Part shown: positions 1 through 7,009 of the stretch, piece by piece
Position numbering within the stretch: position 1 is the first letter of the stretch
How the letters are laid out: each line of letters starts with the position of its first letter
NCBI GenBank assembly: GCA_905198865.1
Contig: CAJKEB010000034.1
Coordinates: forward strand, 1-19,465
Reading direction: 5' to 3'
DNA: 19,465 nt
DNA from: an uncultured Eubacteriales bacterium
GTDB lineage: Bacteria; Bacillota; Clostridia; Monoglobales; Monoglobaceae
Notes under the pieces: generated by a model
Told to the model about the DNA's origin: nothing
Seen by the model: the letters and a program-made list of their open reading frames with translations, nothing else
The model's database searches: none
Translations under genes and position numbers: made by a program

Positions 1-176
1 GCGATAATGCCGGGCGTACATTGACCGACCGCGAAGTAGTTGAGAAGCTCCTCGCTTGTCGCCCATTTCTTACCATCGACTACCTCGCGCTCCAGTATAG
101 GGAGCATAGCGTAACCGCCGCCGAAGGTCATGACTCCGACCTTGGCAAATGTGAGGAATAGTTCTAAAAATACCAT
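1..176 (-). CDS. Chromate transporter family protein, N-terminal part (runs off window)
   Basis: The reverse strand reads from an ATG at 176 into about 58 residues that match the start of the CHR (ChrA) membrane transporter family. The early run FLTFAKVGVMTFGGGYAMLP is followed by LEREVVD, then a GQCTPGIIA segment. The FGGGYAMLP and Q-x-TPG motifs are the hallmark pair of this family. A good ribosome binding site (AAGGAG on the minus strand, about 185-190) lies upstream of the ATG and supports this start. The family exports chromate or related oxyanions; in Firmicutes the true substrate is often unknown, and two half-size genes often sit together. The remainder, and any partner, lies left of the window. 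The 44-bp repeat begins only 15 bp upstream of the start codon. Confidence 0.88.
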   Translation of the reverse strand, partial: MVFLELFLTFAKVGVMTFGGGYAMLPILEREVVDGKKWATSEELLNYFAVGQCTPGII

Positions 177-190
177 GGTTTTTTCTCCTT

Positions 191-321
191 TTGCACTGTG
201 ACCGCAATCTTCGATTGCGTATGTATCATACTATGCGTTTGTGATATATTATCTAAAGTCAATAATCGGCCTTAGTCTTGCACTGTGACCGCAATCTTCG
301 ATTGCGTATGTATCATACTAT
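191..321. repeat. Pair of 44-bp identical direct repeats, each with a hairpin
   Basis: Positions 191-234 and 278-321 are identical over 44 bp, 87 bp apart. Each copy contains the stem CGCAATC / GATTGCG around a TTC loop, preceded by CTGTGACC and followed by a GTATGTATCATACTAT tail that is itself partly palindromic. The flanks recall the TGACCG-hairpin-GCG module at 599-625 and 3308-3332, so these copies probably belong to the same repeat family with a different stem sequence. The pair lies just upstream of the chromate-transporter start. Confidence 0.85.
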
Positions 322-730
322 CCGCCCCTACAAATGTCAATAACACACCTAAGTTGTGCTCGCATACAACGTGAGGCACTCGGTATGTAAAATGCAGTGT
401 GCAATTGCGCAGTCGGCATATAAAAGACGTATCATATTAAATCGCCTTCGGCGAGGCGGATGCGCACCTTCGTGTTCGCTGTTTCACAGCTCACCTACCG
501 CAGTTTGCATTTCCACCTTTCCGAAGGTGAAGTCACATTATCCATATAAAAGATGTCTTCGGGGTTTTAGGGGCAGTGCCCCTAATAACGGCTTCCTATG
601 ACCGGACTTGCGGAGCAAGTGCGTATGCTGTAACCAAGCGATTTTGCCATAGCAACTAAGGTCAATAACATACCTAAGTTGTGCTGTATGTGCATGGGGC
701 GCATTTCACATATCCAAAATGCGCGCTAAG
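322..730. repeat. Mosaic of dispersed palindromic intergenic repeats
   Basis: I see no convincing gene here. The stretch is built of blocks that recur elsewhere in the window. Positions 322-353 match 18428-18459 in inverted orientation (32 nt). CAATAACAYACCTAAGTTG occurs twice here (about 338 and 662). CTACCGCAGTTTGCA (495-509) recurs at 3451 and 18472. TTAGGGGC-AGT-GCCCCTAA is a perfect hairpin at 567-585, with a sister at 3139-3157. TGACCGGACTTGCG (599-612) recurs at 3308 and inverted at 19394. The 19-nt block at 578-596 recurs inverted at 19444-19462. A further hairpin with arms GCGCATTT / AAATGCGC lies at 699-724. These resemble REP/MITE-like intergenic elements. Confidence 0.75.
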
Positions 731-819
731 TTATTTTACCATACTTGCCAAAAACTGTAAATACACAAAATAATTCTTTACAGACTCGTAAATTTGTCAA
801 ATTTTTGATACCTGAAATA

Positions 820-848
820 TTGACATTCCTTTTTTGAAGCAGTATAAT
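820..848 (+). promoter_or_regulatory. Promoter of ilvBN, near-consensus sigma-A type
   Basis: TTGACA at 820-825 and TATAAT at 843-848 are separated by exactly 17 bp, so both hexamers match consensus. Transcription would start near 855, about 60 nt before the ilvB start codon. That leader is too short for a T-box or a classical terminator-type attenuator. Confidence 0.85.
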
Positions 849-871
849 AAACAAATAGCGAAAATCTAAAG

Positions 872-901
872 GTGTATTTTGTTATACTTATATTATTGTA
901 A
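872..901 (+). CDS. Possible 9-codon leader peptide rich in branched-chain residues
   Basis: Between the promoter and ilvB, a GTG at 872 opens a tiny frame reading MYFVILILL and then TAA. Six of the nine residues are valine, isoleucine or leucine, the end products of this pathway. The stop codon overlaps the first base of the ilvB ribosome binding site (AAGGAG, 901-906), an arrangement that would allow translational coupling. Against it, no well-spaced Shine-Dalgarno precedes the GTG (AAAG abuts it), and AT-rich DNA encodes I/L/F by chance. There is no room for a terminator hairpin. This is a suggestion, not an established gene. Confidence 0.25.
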   Translation: MYFVILILL

Positions 902-916
902 AGGAGATGTGTTTAA

Positions 917-2617
917 ATGCAGAAAAACGGTGCCGATATTGTTATGGAATGTCTACTTGAGCAGGGTGTTGACACAGTTTTCGGATATCCGGGGGGTACT
1001 ATCCTGAACGTCTATGATGCTTTCTATAAGTATTCTCACAAGATTAAGCACATTTTGACGGCTCATGAGCAGGGCGCTGCTCATGCTGCGGACGGATATG
1101 CGCGCAGCACCGGAAAGGTCGGTGTGTGTTTTGCCACTTCAGGTCCGGGCGCAACCAATCTTGTAACAGGTATTGCCACGGCTTATATGGATTCTGTTCC
1201 GCTTGTGGCTGTTACATGCAACGTTGCAACCAACTGGCTGGGCAAGGATACCTTTCAGGAGATAGATATTGTCGGTGTGACAATGCCGATTACAAAGCAT
1301 AACTTCCTTGTCAGAAAGGTTGAGGATATTGCGCCGACATTCAGAAAGGCGTTCAAGATTGCGGCTTCCGGCCGTCCGGGTCCGGTTCTTATTGATATTA
1401 CAAAGGACGCAACCGCGCAGATTACCGAGTATGAAAAGAAGATTCCCGAAAAGATTGATAACTATAAGATAGAGAGCGAAAGCTGCGATTTTGACAAGGC
1501 GGTTGAGCTTATACACAGCGCAGAGCGGCCTTTGATTTATGCCGGCGGCGGTATTATTTCTTCCGGCGCTTCTGAGGCGCTGCATAAGTTCCAAAAGACG
1601 GTTGACAGTCCTATTACATTGTCGCTGATGGCCTTAGGTGCATTTCCGGCAAGTGACGAGGCGTTCACCGGTATGATTGGTATGCACGGTACAAAGGTTA
1701 CCTCGCTCGCCGTTAAGAACTGTGATTTGCTGATTGCAGTCGGAGCGAGATTTTCTGACAGAGTTATCTGTGACCCTAATACTTTTGCCAGAAATGCAAA
1801 GGTTATACATATTGACGTTGACAGAGCCGAGATTAATAAGAACATAAATACCGACGCTCATATTATCGGCGACGCAAAAGCCGTGCTTGACGAGCTGAAT
1901 AAGCGCTTGTCAAAAATCAAGAATGACGAATGGATGGCTCAGATTGCCGAGTGGAAGAAGGAATACCCGGTTGTTCATAAGGGGAACGAGGTGTTCTCGC
2001 CGAAGGTTATTATCGATGAAATCAAACAAGCTGTCGGTGACGACGCATATCTGGTAACAGACGTAGGTCAGCATCAGATTTGGGCTGCGCAGTATTACGG
2101 CGTGGAGAAGCCGCGTCACTTTGTGTCGTCAGGCGGACTGGGAACAATGGGCTTCGGCCTCGGAGCGGCAATCGGAGCTCAGGTTGCTCACCCCAAAAGC
2201 CATGTTGTCAATATCACAGGCGACGGCTGTTTCCATATGAATTTACAGGAGCTGTCTACCGCCGCAAAGGAGGAGCTGCCGGTTATCGATGTTGTTATGA
2301 ATAACAATGTTCTCGGTATGGTTCGTCAGTGGCAGAGATTGTTCTATGAGGAGAGGTTCTCTAACACAACTCTTGATAAAAAGACCGACTATGACAAGGT
2401 TGCCGAAGGTCTCGGCGCAAACGCATACACGGTCAGAAATGTTGACGAGCTTCGCGATGCTTTAAAGAGCGCTCTTGGGTCAAAGAATAAGCCGAGCGTT
2501 ATTAACTGCGTAATACATCAGGATAACACAGTTCTGCCCATGGTTCCGGGCGGTCAGTCGATTGAGGAGCCGATACTTGAAATCGAAATCCCCGAAAGCG
2601 GCAAGGAGGGCAAGTAA
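917..2617 (+). CDS. ilvB: Acetolactate synthase, large (catalytic) subunit
   Basis: This 566-residue thiamine-diphosphate enzyme condenses two pyruvates to acetolactate (valine/leucine branch), or pyruvate with 2-oxobutyrate (isoleucine branch). The catalytic glutamate is E51 within AHEQGAAHAADGYAR. The central domain follows, and the diphosphate/Mg-binding motif starts at G435-D436-G437 and ends at N462-N463-N464. The MVRQWQ..FYEERFS run just after it is typical of true acetolactate synthases rather than other TPP enzymes. Length is normal for the family. The ATG at 917 has a strong AAGGAG site ten bases upstream and a consensus promoter at 820-848. ilvN starts on the base after the stop codon, so the two subunits are translationally coupled and presumably made in fixed ratio. 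Confidence 0.97.
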   Translation: MQKNGADIVMECLLEQGVDTVFGYPGGTILNVYDAFYKYSHKIKHILTAHEQGAAHAADGYARSTGKVGVCFATSGPGATNLVTGIATAYMDSVPLVAVTCNVATNWLGKDTFQEIDIVGVTMPITKHNFLVRKVEDIAPTFRKAFKIAASGRPGPVLIDITKDATAQITEYEKKIPEKIDNYKIESESCDFDKAVELIHSAERPLIYAGGGIISSGASEALHKFQKTVDSPITLSLMALGAFPASDEAFTGMIGMHGTKVTSLAVKNCDLLIAVGARFSDRVICDPNTFARNAKVIHIDVDRAEINKNINTDAHIIGDAKAVLDELNKRLSKIKNDEWMAQIAEWKKEYPVVHKGNEVFSPKVIIDEIKQAVGDDAYLVTDVGQHQIWAAQYYGVEKPRHFVSSGGLGTMGFGLGAAIGAQVAHPKSHVVNITGDGCFHMNLQELSTAAKEELPVIDVVMNNNVLGMVRQWQRLFYEERFSNTTLDKKTDYDKVAEGLGANAYTVRNVDELRDALKSALGSKNKPSVINCVIHQDNTVLPMVPGGQSIEEPILEIEIPESGKEGK

Positions 2618-3136
2618 ATGAGTGATAAGAAAGAAAGACACGTTCTGTCGATTTACGTTGAAAACCATGCCGGCGTACTGAGCCGTATATCGGGTCTCTT
2701 TACCAGGCGCATGTATAACATAGACAGCTTGTCGGTCGGTGAGACCGAAAACCCGGAAATCTCACGCATGACTATTGTTACTCATGCGGACGAGAACACC
2801 TTTCATCAGATTCAGAACCAGCTTGCAAAGCTTGAGGACGTAAAGCATATCTGCGAGCTGCACAAAGAGACTGCGGTTCTGCGTGAGCATGTTTTGATTA
2901 AGGTGAATTCAAAGGATTCCGCTTCAATCATGCAGATGGCGGAAATTTTCAGAGCCAACGTGGTTGACGTATCGCGTGAGCTCTTGACGCTTGAACTGAC
3001 GGGCGGTCCGAGCAAAATAGACGCGTTCATTAACCTGATGGAGCAGTTCCAGATAGAGGGACTTGTCCGCACAGGCCTTACCGGCCTCAAGCGCGGCACT
3101 GCTACAGAGGCTGAGAAAGAAGAGCATTTAAAGTAG
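2618..3136 (+). CDS. ilvN: Acetolactate synthase, small (regulatory) subunit
   Basis: This 172-residue protein activates IlvB and carries valine feedback control. The N-terminal ACT domain (about residues 8-80) shows the effector-site signature N16-H-A-G-V-L-S-R-I followed by GLF. A second ACT-like C-terminal half (about 85-160) contains VVDVSRELLTLELTGG. The start codon directly follows the ilvB stop, with AAGGAGG at 2603-2609 inside the end of ilvB, so start choice is clear. Residue 32 is methionine in TRRMYNIDSL, where most family members I know have glycine, alanine or another small residue; whether this changes valine sensitivity cannot be told from sequence. A TTAGGGGC/GCCCCTAA hairpin begins three bases after the stop. 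Confidence 0.95.
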   Translation: MSDKKERHVLSIYVENHAGVLSRISGLFTRRMYNIDSLSVGETENPEISRMTIVTHADENTFHQIQNQLAKLEDVKHICELHKETAVLREHVLIKVNSKDSASIMQMAEIFRANVVDVSRELLTLELTGGPSKIDAFINLMEQFQIEGLVRTGLTGLKRGTATEAEKEEHLK

Positions 3137-3542
3137 TTTTAGGGGCTATGCCCCTAAGACCCTGATAAAAAGCCATAGTCATGGCTCAAAATGCAGTCAT
3201 ATGAAACTGAGTATCAACTCATGAAATGGGTTGAAATGCAAACATCGGTAGGGAGCATAGCATCGCTTTTGAAAAATGCGATTTTTCAAGCTTCGGCAGG
3301 CGAACTGTGACCGGACTTGCGTAGCAAGTGCGTTAGGCGCGAAGGCGTCTGACCCCGCAGGGGTCAATTAATATGATACGCTTGGCTTGGCGCATCCGCA
3401 CCCTTCGGGTACGGTCACAGACTGCGCACCTATCGTGGCGGCAAGCCGCCCTACCGTAGTTTGCAATTCCACCTTTTCTAAAGGTGGAGCCATATCAGTG
3501 GGTAACAAATCAAGAAAAATAATTAAACAATACATATAATAA
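3137..3542. repeat. Gene-free ilvN-ilvC spacer filled with dispersed palindromes
   Basis: I see no coding potential in this 406-bp gap. It contains an 8-bp perfect stem at 3139-3157 (TTAGGGGC/GCCCCTAA). A TTGAAAAAT-gcg-ATTTTTCAA hairpin lies around 3267-3289. TGACCGGACTTGCG with its GCAAGT partner is at 3308-3332, then a GACCCC-GCA-GGGGTC hairpin. GGCGGC-AA-GCCGCC lies just before CTACCGTAGTTTGCA (3451-3465), followed by an ACCTTT/AAAGGT hairpin. Most blocks recur at 322-730, 18428-18486 or 19394-19465. No well-placed ilvC promoter is visible: the only TATAAT (3535-3540) is too close to the ilvC ribosome binding site to serve it. Read-through from ilvBN is therefore plausible. Confidence 0.7.
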
Positions 3543-3557
3543 TTGGAGGAATTTAAA

Positions 3558-4553
3558 ATGGCAAAATTGTATCATGAAAGCGACTGTAACTTAGGATTAC
3601 TTAACAACAAAACAGTTGCAGTTATCGGCTACGGCAGCCAGGGACATGCACATGCCCTTAACCTTAAGGAGAGCGGTGTACACGTTATCATCGGTCTTTA
3701 CGAGGGCAGCAAGTCATGGAAGGTTGCAGAGGAAGCAGGCTTTGAGGTTTATACATCAGCTGAGGCTGCAAAGAAGGCTGACCTTATCATGATTCTTATC
3801 AATGACGAGAAGCAGGCAAAGCTCTATGAGGAAGCAATCAAGCCCAACCTTGAGCCGGGCAAGATTCTTGCTTTTGCACACGGTTTCAATATCCACTTCC
3901 AGCTCATTACTCCGCCGAAGGACGTTGACGTAATCATGATCGCTCCTAAGGGTCCGGGTCACACAGTAAGAAGTGAGTATGTTGCAGGCAAGGGCGTTCC
4001 GTGTCTGGTTGCAGTTGCACAGGACGCTACAGGCAACGCTATGGATATTGGTCTTGCTTATGCAGCAGGTATCGGTGGCGCAAGAGCCGGTGTGCTTGAA
4101 ACAACCTTCAAGATGGAAACAGAAACAGACCTGTTCGGTGAGCAGGCAGTTCTTTGCGGCGGTGTTACTGCCTTGATGCAGGCCGGCTTTGAAACATTGG
4201 TTGAAGCAGGCTACGATCCGCAGAACGCTTACTTTGAGTGTATCCACGAGATGAAGCTCATCGTTGACCTTATCTACCACGGCGGCTTCAGCGAGATGAG
4301 AGCGTCAATCTCTGACACAGCTGAATACGGCGACTATGAAATCGGTAAGAGAATAATCACCGAGGATACAAAGAAAGAAATGAAGAAGGTACTGGCTGAA
4401 ATTCAGGACGGTACATTTGCAAAGAGCTGGATTACAGAGAATGCGGTTAATCGTCCGCACTTCAATGCTACAAGAAGAATCAAGGCTGACCATCAGCTTG
4501 AGCATGTAGGCGCTGAAATAAGAAAGCTCTATTCATGGAACGACGAGAAATAA
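3558..4553 (+). CDS. ilvC: Ketol-acid reductoisomerase (class I)
   Basis: This 331-residue enzyme isomerises and reduces acetolactate (or acetohydroxybutyrate) to the dihydroxy acid, using Mg2+ and a nicotinamide cofactor. The Rossmann domain carries G24-Y-G-S-Q-G-H-A, and H108 is the catalytic-site histidine. The knotted C-terminal domain carries the Mg ligands D191 and E195 plus E227 and E231, and the substrate serine S252. Length fits class I. I place the start at ATG 3558, seven bases after GGAGGA (3545-3550). The frame stays open to a TTG at 3543, but that codon precedes the ribosome binding site. The cofactor-selecting loop reads LYEGSKS (47-53), with tyrosine-glutamate where NADPH enzymes such as the E. 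coli type carry basic residues. It lies downstream of ilvBN, across a repeat-filled spacer. Confidence 0.97.
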   Translation: MAKLYHESDCNLGLLNNKTVAVIGYGSQGHAHALNLKESGVHVIIGLYEGSKSWKVAEEAGFEVYTSAEAAKKADLIMILINDEKQAKLYEEAIKPNLEPGKILAFAHGFNIHFQLITPPKDVDVIMIAPKGPGHTVRSEYVAGKGVPCLVAVAQDATGNAMDIGLAYAAGIGGARAGVLETTFKMETETDLFGEQAVLCGGVTALMQAGFETLVEAGYDPQNAYFECIHEMKLIVDLIYHGGFSEMRASISDTAEYGDYEIGKRIITEDTKKEMKKVLAEIQDGTFAKSWITENAVNRPHFNATRRIKADHQLEHVGAEIRKLYSWNDEK

Positions 4554-4602
4554 TTCTGTTTTATTTCTTGATTTGTGAAAATTTGAATTAAAAGAGTAAA
4601 GC

Positions 4603-4648
4603 GGGGTTTTTGCAGAATTACATAATATTCTGTGAAAGCCCTGTTTTT
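4603..4648 (+). terminator. Terminator-like hairpin between ilvC and cimA
   Basis: Arms GGGGTTTTTGCAGAAT (4603-4618) and ATTCTGTGAAAGCCCT (4627-4642) pair over about 15 bp with G-U wobbles, followed by GTTTTT. It ends ilvC transcription or, since cimA starts 40 bases later and no separate cimA promoter stands out, could act as an attenuator in front of cimA. Confidence 0.65.
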
Positions 4649-4687
4649 GGAATTTGAAAGCCACTCAGCCGCCGCAGGTGACTAAAG

Positions 4688-6307
4688 ATGGCTTACAAAA
4701 AGGATTTTTATATGCTGATAAATAATTTCGACAATAACAACAAAAAAATAGAGATATTCGATTCAACTTTGCGTGACGGGGCTCAGGGCGAGGGAATAAG
4801 CTTCTCGATAGAGGATAAGCTGGCGGTCACAAAGGCGCTTGACTATGTGGGCGCTGACTATATCGAAGCCGGCAACCCCGGTTCAAACCGCAAGGACTTG
4901 GAATTCTTCAAGGAAGTCGACCGCAGCAGTCTGCGCAACGCCCGTCTTGCGGCGTTCGGCTCGACAAGACGAAAGGGAATCAAAGCCGAGGACGATGAGA
5001 ACTGCGCAGCTCTGCTCACTGCCGGCACCGATGTGGCGGTTATATTCGGCAAGGCGTGGGATCTGCACGTAACCGAAATACTCAAAACCACAACCGAGGA
5101 AAATCTTAATATGATTTCAGATACCGTCAGGTTCTTGAAGTCAAAGGGTAAGATCGTCATATTCGATGCGGAACACTATTTTGACGGCTATAAGCGCAAT
5201 CCGGAATATGCGCTTGCGGCGCTTAATGCCGCCGCAGAGGCAGGAGCTGACCGGCTTGTTCTGTGCGAGACTAACGGCGGATTTCTGCCAAGTCAGGTCG
5301 GAAGCATAGTCGCAAAAACCTGTGCCGCATTCCCCAGTGCAATTATCGGAATACACTGTCACAACGACAGCGGCTGTGCAGTGGCAAATTCCATTGCGGC
5401 GGTCGAGGCAGGCGCAAGACATGTTCAGGGAACATATCTCGGCTACGGCGAACGCTGCGGCAATGCGAACCTGTCAACTATAATAGCCAATCTTCAAATC
5501 AAGCTCGGCTATGAATGTGTGCCGGAGAAAAATCTGCAAAGGTTCACAAGAGTTGCGAGATGGATTTCCGAGATTGCAAACCAGTCACTGTACGGCGGCA
5601 TGCCGTATGTCGGCGGCTCCGCATTTTCGCACAAGGCCGGTATGCACATCGACGCAGTTGCGAAGCTGTCGTCATCATTTGAACACGTCAGCCCTGAAAG
5701 CGTCGGAAATGAACGCAGATTTTTGATGAGCGAGGTTGCCGGCAGAGGTACGGTGCTTAAAAAGATAAGCAAGATTGCGCCGCAGCTTACCAAGGACTCG
5801 CCCGAAATCCAGAAGATATGCGATGAGGTCAAGCGTCTTGAATACGAGGGTTATTCGTTTGAGGCGGCAGAGGCAAGCTTTGAATTGCTTGTAAGGCGTA
5901 TCCTCGGCCAGCAGGAGGAACACTTTAAGCTGAATTACTTTAAGGCTATAGTCGATGGGCCGACAAATAATACATTCAGCTCTTCAGCGATCGTTAAAAT
6001 AACGGTGGATGACCGAACCGAGATAACAGCGGCGGAGGGCGACGGTCCGGTACACGCCCTGGATAATGCGCTCAGACGTGTGCTTGAGACGTTCTATCCC
6101 CAGATTGGCGAAGTACACCTGACGGACTATAAGGTAAGAGTTTTAGATCCACAGAAGGCAACAGGAGCAAAGGTTCGGGTTCTTATCGAATGCTCGGACG
6201 AAACCGGCTCATGGAGTACAGTCGGCGTTTCTACTGACGTGATTCATGCGTCATGGATAGCGATTTTGGAGTCTGTCCAGTATAAGCTGGATAAGTCCGG
6301 CTTATAA
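4688..6307 (+). CDS. cimA: (R)-citramalate synthase
   Basis: This member of the DRE-TIM metallolyase superfamily condenses pyruvate with acetyl-CoA to citramalate, the first step of the threonine-independent isoleucine route. The signature IFDSTLRDGAQGEGISFS (23-40) holds catalytic R29 and D30. YIEAGNPGSNRKD fits CimA rather than 2-isopropylmalate synthase. The metal-binding H223-C-H225-N-D motif and GYGERCGNANL follow. The barrel covers roughly 19-290, and the C-terminal LeuA-type dimerisation/effector domain roughly 400-530. At 539 residues it has the usual CimA length. An ATG at 4712 (531 residues) has a better ribosome binding site (AAAAGGA, 4697-4703) than 4688 (AGGTGA, 4676-4681) and is a credible alternative start. 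The leuCD/leuB homologues needed downstream are not in the window. Confidence 0.93.
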   Translation: MAYKKDFYMLINNFDNNNKKIEIFDSTLRDGAQGEGISFSIEDKLAVTKALDYVGADYIEAGNPGSNRKDLEFFKEVDRSSLRNARLAAFGSTRRKGIKAEDDENCAALLTAGTDVAVIFGKAWDLHVTEILKTTTEENLNMISDTVRFLKSKGKIVIFDAEHYFDGYKRNPEYALAALNAAAEAGADRLVLCETNGGFLPSQVGSIVAKTCAAFPSAIIGIHCHNDSGCAVANSIAAVEAGARHVQGTYLGYGERCGNANLSTIIANLQIKLGYECVPEKNLQRFTRVARWISEIANQSLYGGMPYVGGSAFSHKAGMHIDAVAKLSSSFEHVSPESVGNERRFLMSEVAGRGTVLKKISKIAPQLTKDSPEIQKICDEVKRLEYEGYSFEAAEASFELLVRRILGQQEEHFKLNYFKAIVDGPTNNTFSSSAIVKITVDDRTEITAAEGDGPVHALDNALRRVLETFYPQIGEVHLTDYKVRVLDPQKATGAKVRVLIECSDETGSWSTVGVSTDVIHASWIAILESVQYKLDKSGL

Positions 6308-6318
6308 GAATATAATGT

Positions 6319-6400
6319 GGCTTTCGCTTGCTCATAAGCGAAAGCCTGCGAGAGCAGTGAGATCTTTTGCCAAGAGCCACTGCTCCTTGTTTTTTATTTT
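6319..6400 (+). terminator. Terminator region after cimA (two hairpins)
   Basis: A perfect 11-bp stem GGCTTTCGCTT/AAGCGAAAGCC (6319-6346) is followed by a second stem, GAGCAGTG (6352-6359) with CACTGCTC (6378-6385). The second runs into CTTGTTTTTTATTTT and is the likely intrinsic terminator of cimA. Confidence 0.8.
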
Positions 6401-6491
6401 GGGCTGCACATATGCCCCCTTTTCTCAATAACCCCAATAATCAAAAAAGTGATGTAATAGTGATATTTATAAGAAAAATTTAAAAATTCAC

Positions 6492-6520
6492 TTGACATAT
6501 CGGGGAAACTGTGTTACAAT
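6492..6520 (+). promoter_or_regulatory. Promoter of tRNA-Trp
   Basis: TTGACA at 6492-6497 and TACAAT at 6515-6520 are 17 bp apart. Transcription would begin around 6527, nine bases before the mature tRNA. Confidence 0.85.
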
Positions 6521-6535
6521 ATCAAAGTTGAATAT

Positions 6536-6611
6536 AGGGGTATAGCTCAGTTGGTAGAGCAGCGGTCTCCAAAACCGCGTGCCGTGAGTTCAAGTCTTAC
6601 TACCCCTGCCA
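6536..6611 (+). tRNA. tRNA-Trp (anticodon CCA)
   Basis: The 76-nt cloverleaf folds cleanly. The acceptor stem is AGGGGTA/TACCCCT (6536-6542 with 6601-6607), and the D arm is GCTC-loop-GAGC. The anticodon stem GCGGT/ACCGC surrounds the loop CTCCAAA, giving anticodon CCA. The variable loop is GTGCC, and the T arm GTGAG/CTTAC carries TTCAAGT. Discriminator G is followed by a genomically encoded CCA. tRNA genes are common integration targets and the accessory block begins just downstream, but I found no second copy of its 3' end inside the window. Confidence 0.97.
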
Positions 6612-6635
6612 CGTCGCAGTGCGCGACACTTTTAC

Positions 6636-6768
6636 GAAGCCCTTGCGAAAGCAATGGCTTCTTTTTTGTGTCGCGACTGCTCCTTATTCCCACAAAACCC
6701 ACTGCGTTGGGCTTTTGCGGGAGCCCTGAAGCAACGTATGGCTTCTTTTTTGTGTCGCGACTGCTCCT
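6636..6768 (+). terminator. tRNA-Trp terminator and a duplicated copy
   Basis: GAAGCC...GGCTTC (6636-6661) with an inner TTGC/GCAA stem followed by TTTTTT is a strong intrinsic terminator for the tRNA. A 31-bp segment covering the 3' arm, the T-run and GTGTCGCGACTGCTCCT (6654-6684) is repeated exactly at 6738-6768. There it follows a related but different hairpin (GGGCTTTTGCGGGAGCCC and onwards). The T-run plus GTCGCGAC tail therefore looks like a duplicated unit. Confidence 0.75.
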
Positions 6769-7009
6769 GTTGATTTTAATCTATTTATATCAATTAATAT
6801 CAATTAATATTTAATTATATCTATTCGGGCGACAATTTGGGCGACGATTTATATGTTAAAAAAGATTTGCCAATAAAATCCGAATTTAAAAATGCTTTGA
6901 TTATATATTATAGTTATGAAAGCCCGTGGCTCAGAATTACGCCACGGGCTTTCATAACGTGTTAGATTAGCGAATTAGTTTAATTATAATTGGTATTATT
7001 ATAAAAATA
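6769..7009. other. Gene-free AT-rich spacer carrying repeat copy R1
   Basis: After the second terminator there is no gene on either strand up to the 3' end of the minus-strand operon. The spacer holds a short tandem pair ATCAATTAAT (about 6787-6806), a pair of GGGCGACRATTT motifs (about 6827-6850), and the long hairpin R1, described separately. Confidence 0.6.
6895..6958. repeat. Direct repeat R1 with an 18-bp perfect hairpin
   Basis: GTTATGAAAGCCCGTGGC (6913-6930) and its exact reverse complement (6941-6958) surround a 10-nt loop. The 57 nt at 6895-6951 reappear in the same orientation at 12652-12708 with a single mismatch (A at 6939, C at 12696). It lies just past the 3' end of the minus-strand operon and could act as its terminator, though no long T-run follows on either strand. 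Confidence 0.85.

Noticed and set aside
191..321. CRISPR-like array
   Set aside because: There are only two repeat units, the repeat carries its own hairpin and belongs to a dispersed family, and there are no cas genes.
356..601. 81-codon open frame on the plus strand
   Set aside because: It lies entirely within the palindromic repeat mosaic, has no ribosome binding site and gives a protein of no coherent character.
849..916. T-box or terminator-type attenuator in front of ilvB
   Set aside because: Only about 60 nt separate the promoter from the start codon, with no T-box motif and no terminator hairpin.
3543..3557. TTG start for ilvC five codons upstream
   Set aside because: The TTG lies before the GGAGGA ribosome binding site, which instead fits the ATG at 3558.
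6551..6814. 87-codon open frame on the plus strand
   Set aside because: It starts inside tRNA-Trp and runs through the duplicated terminators; its internal protein repeat only reflects the 31-bp DNA repeat.
6913..6958. Integron attC-like site, because cassettes are separated by palindromes
   Set aside because: The palindrome is perfect, lacks the GTTRRRY/RYYYAAC core boxes and the bulged bases of attC sites, and no integron integrase is present.
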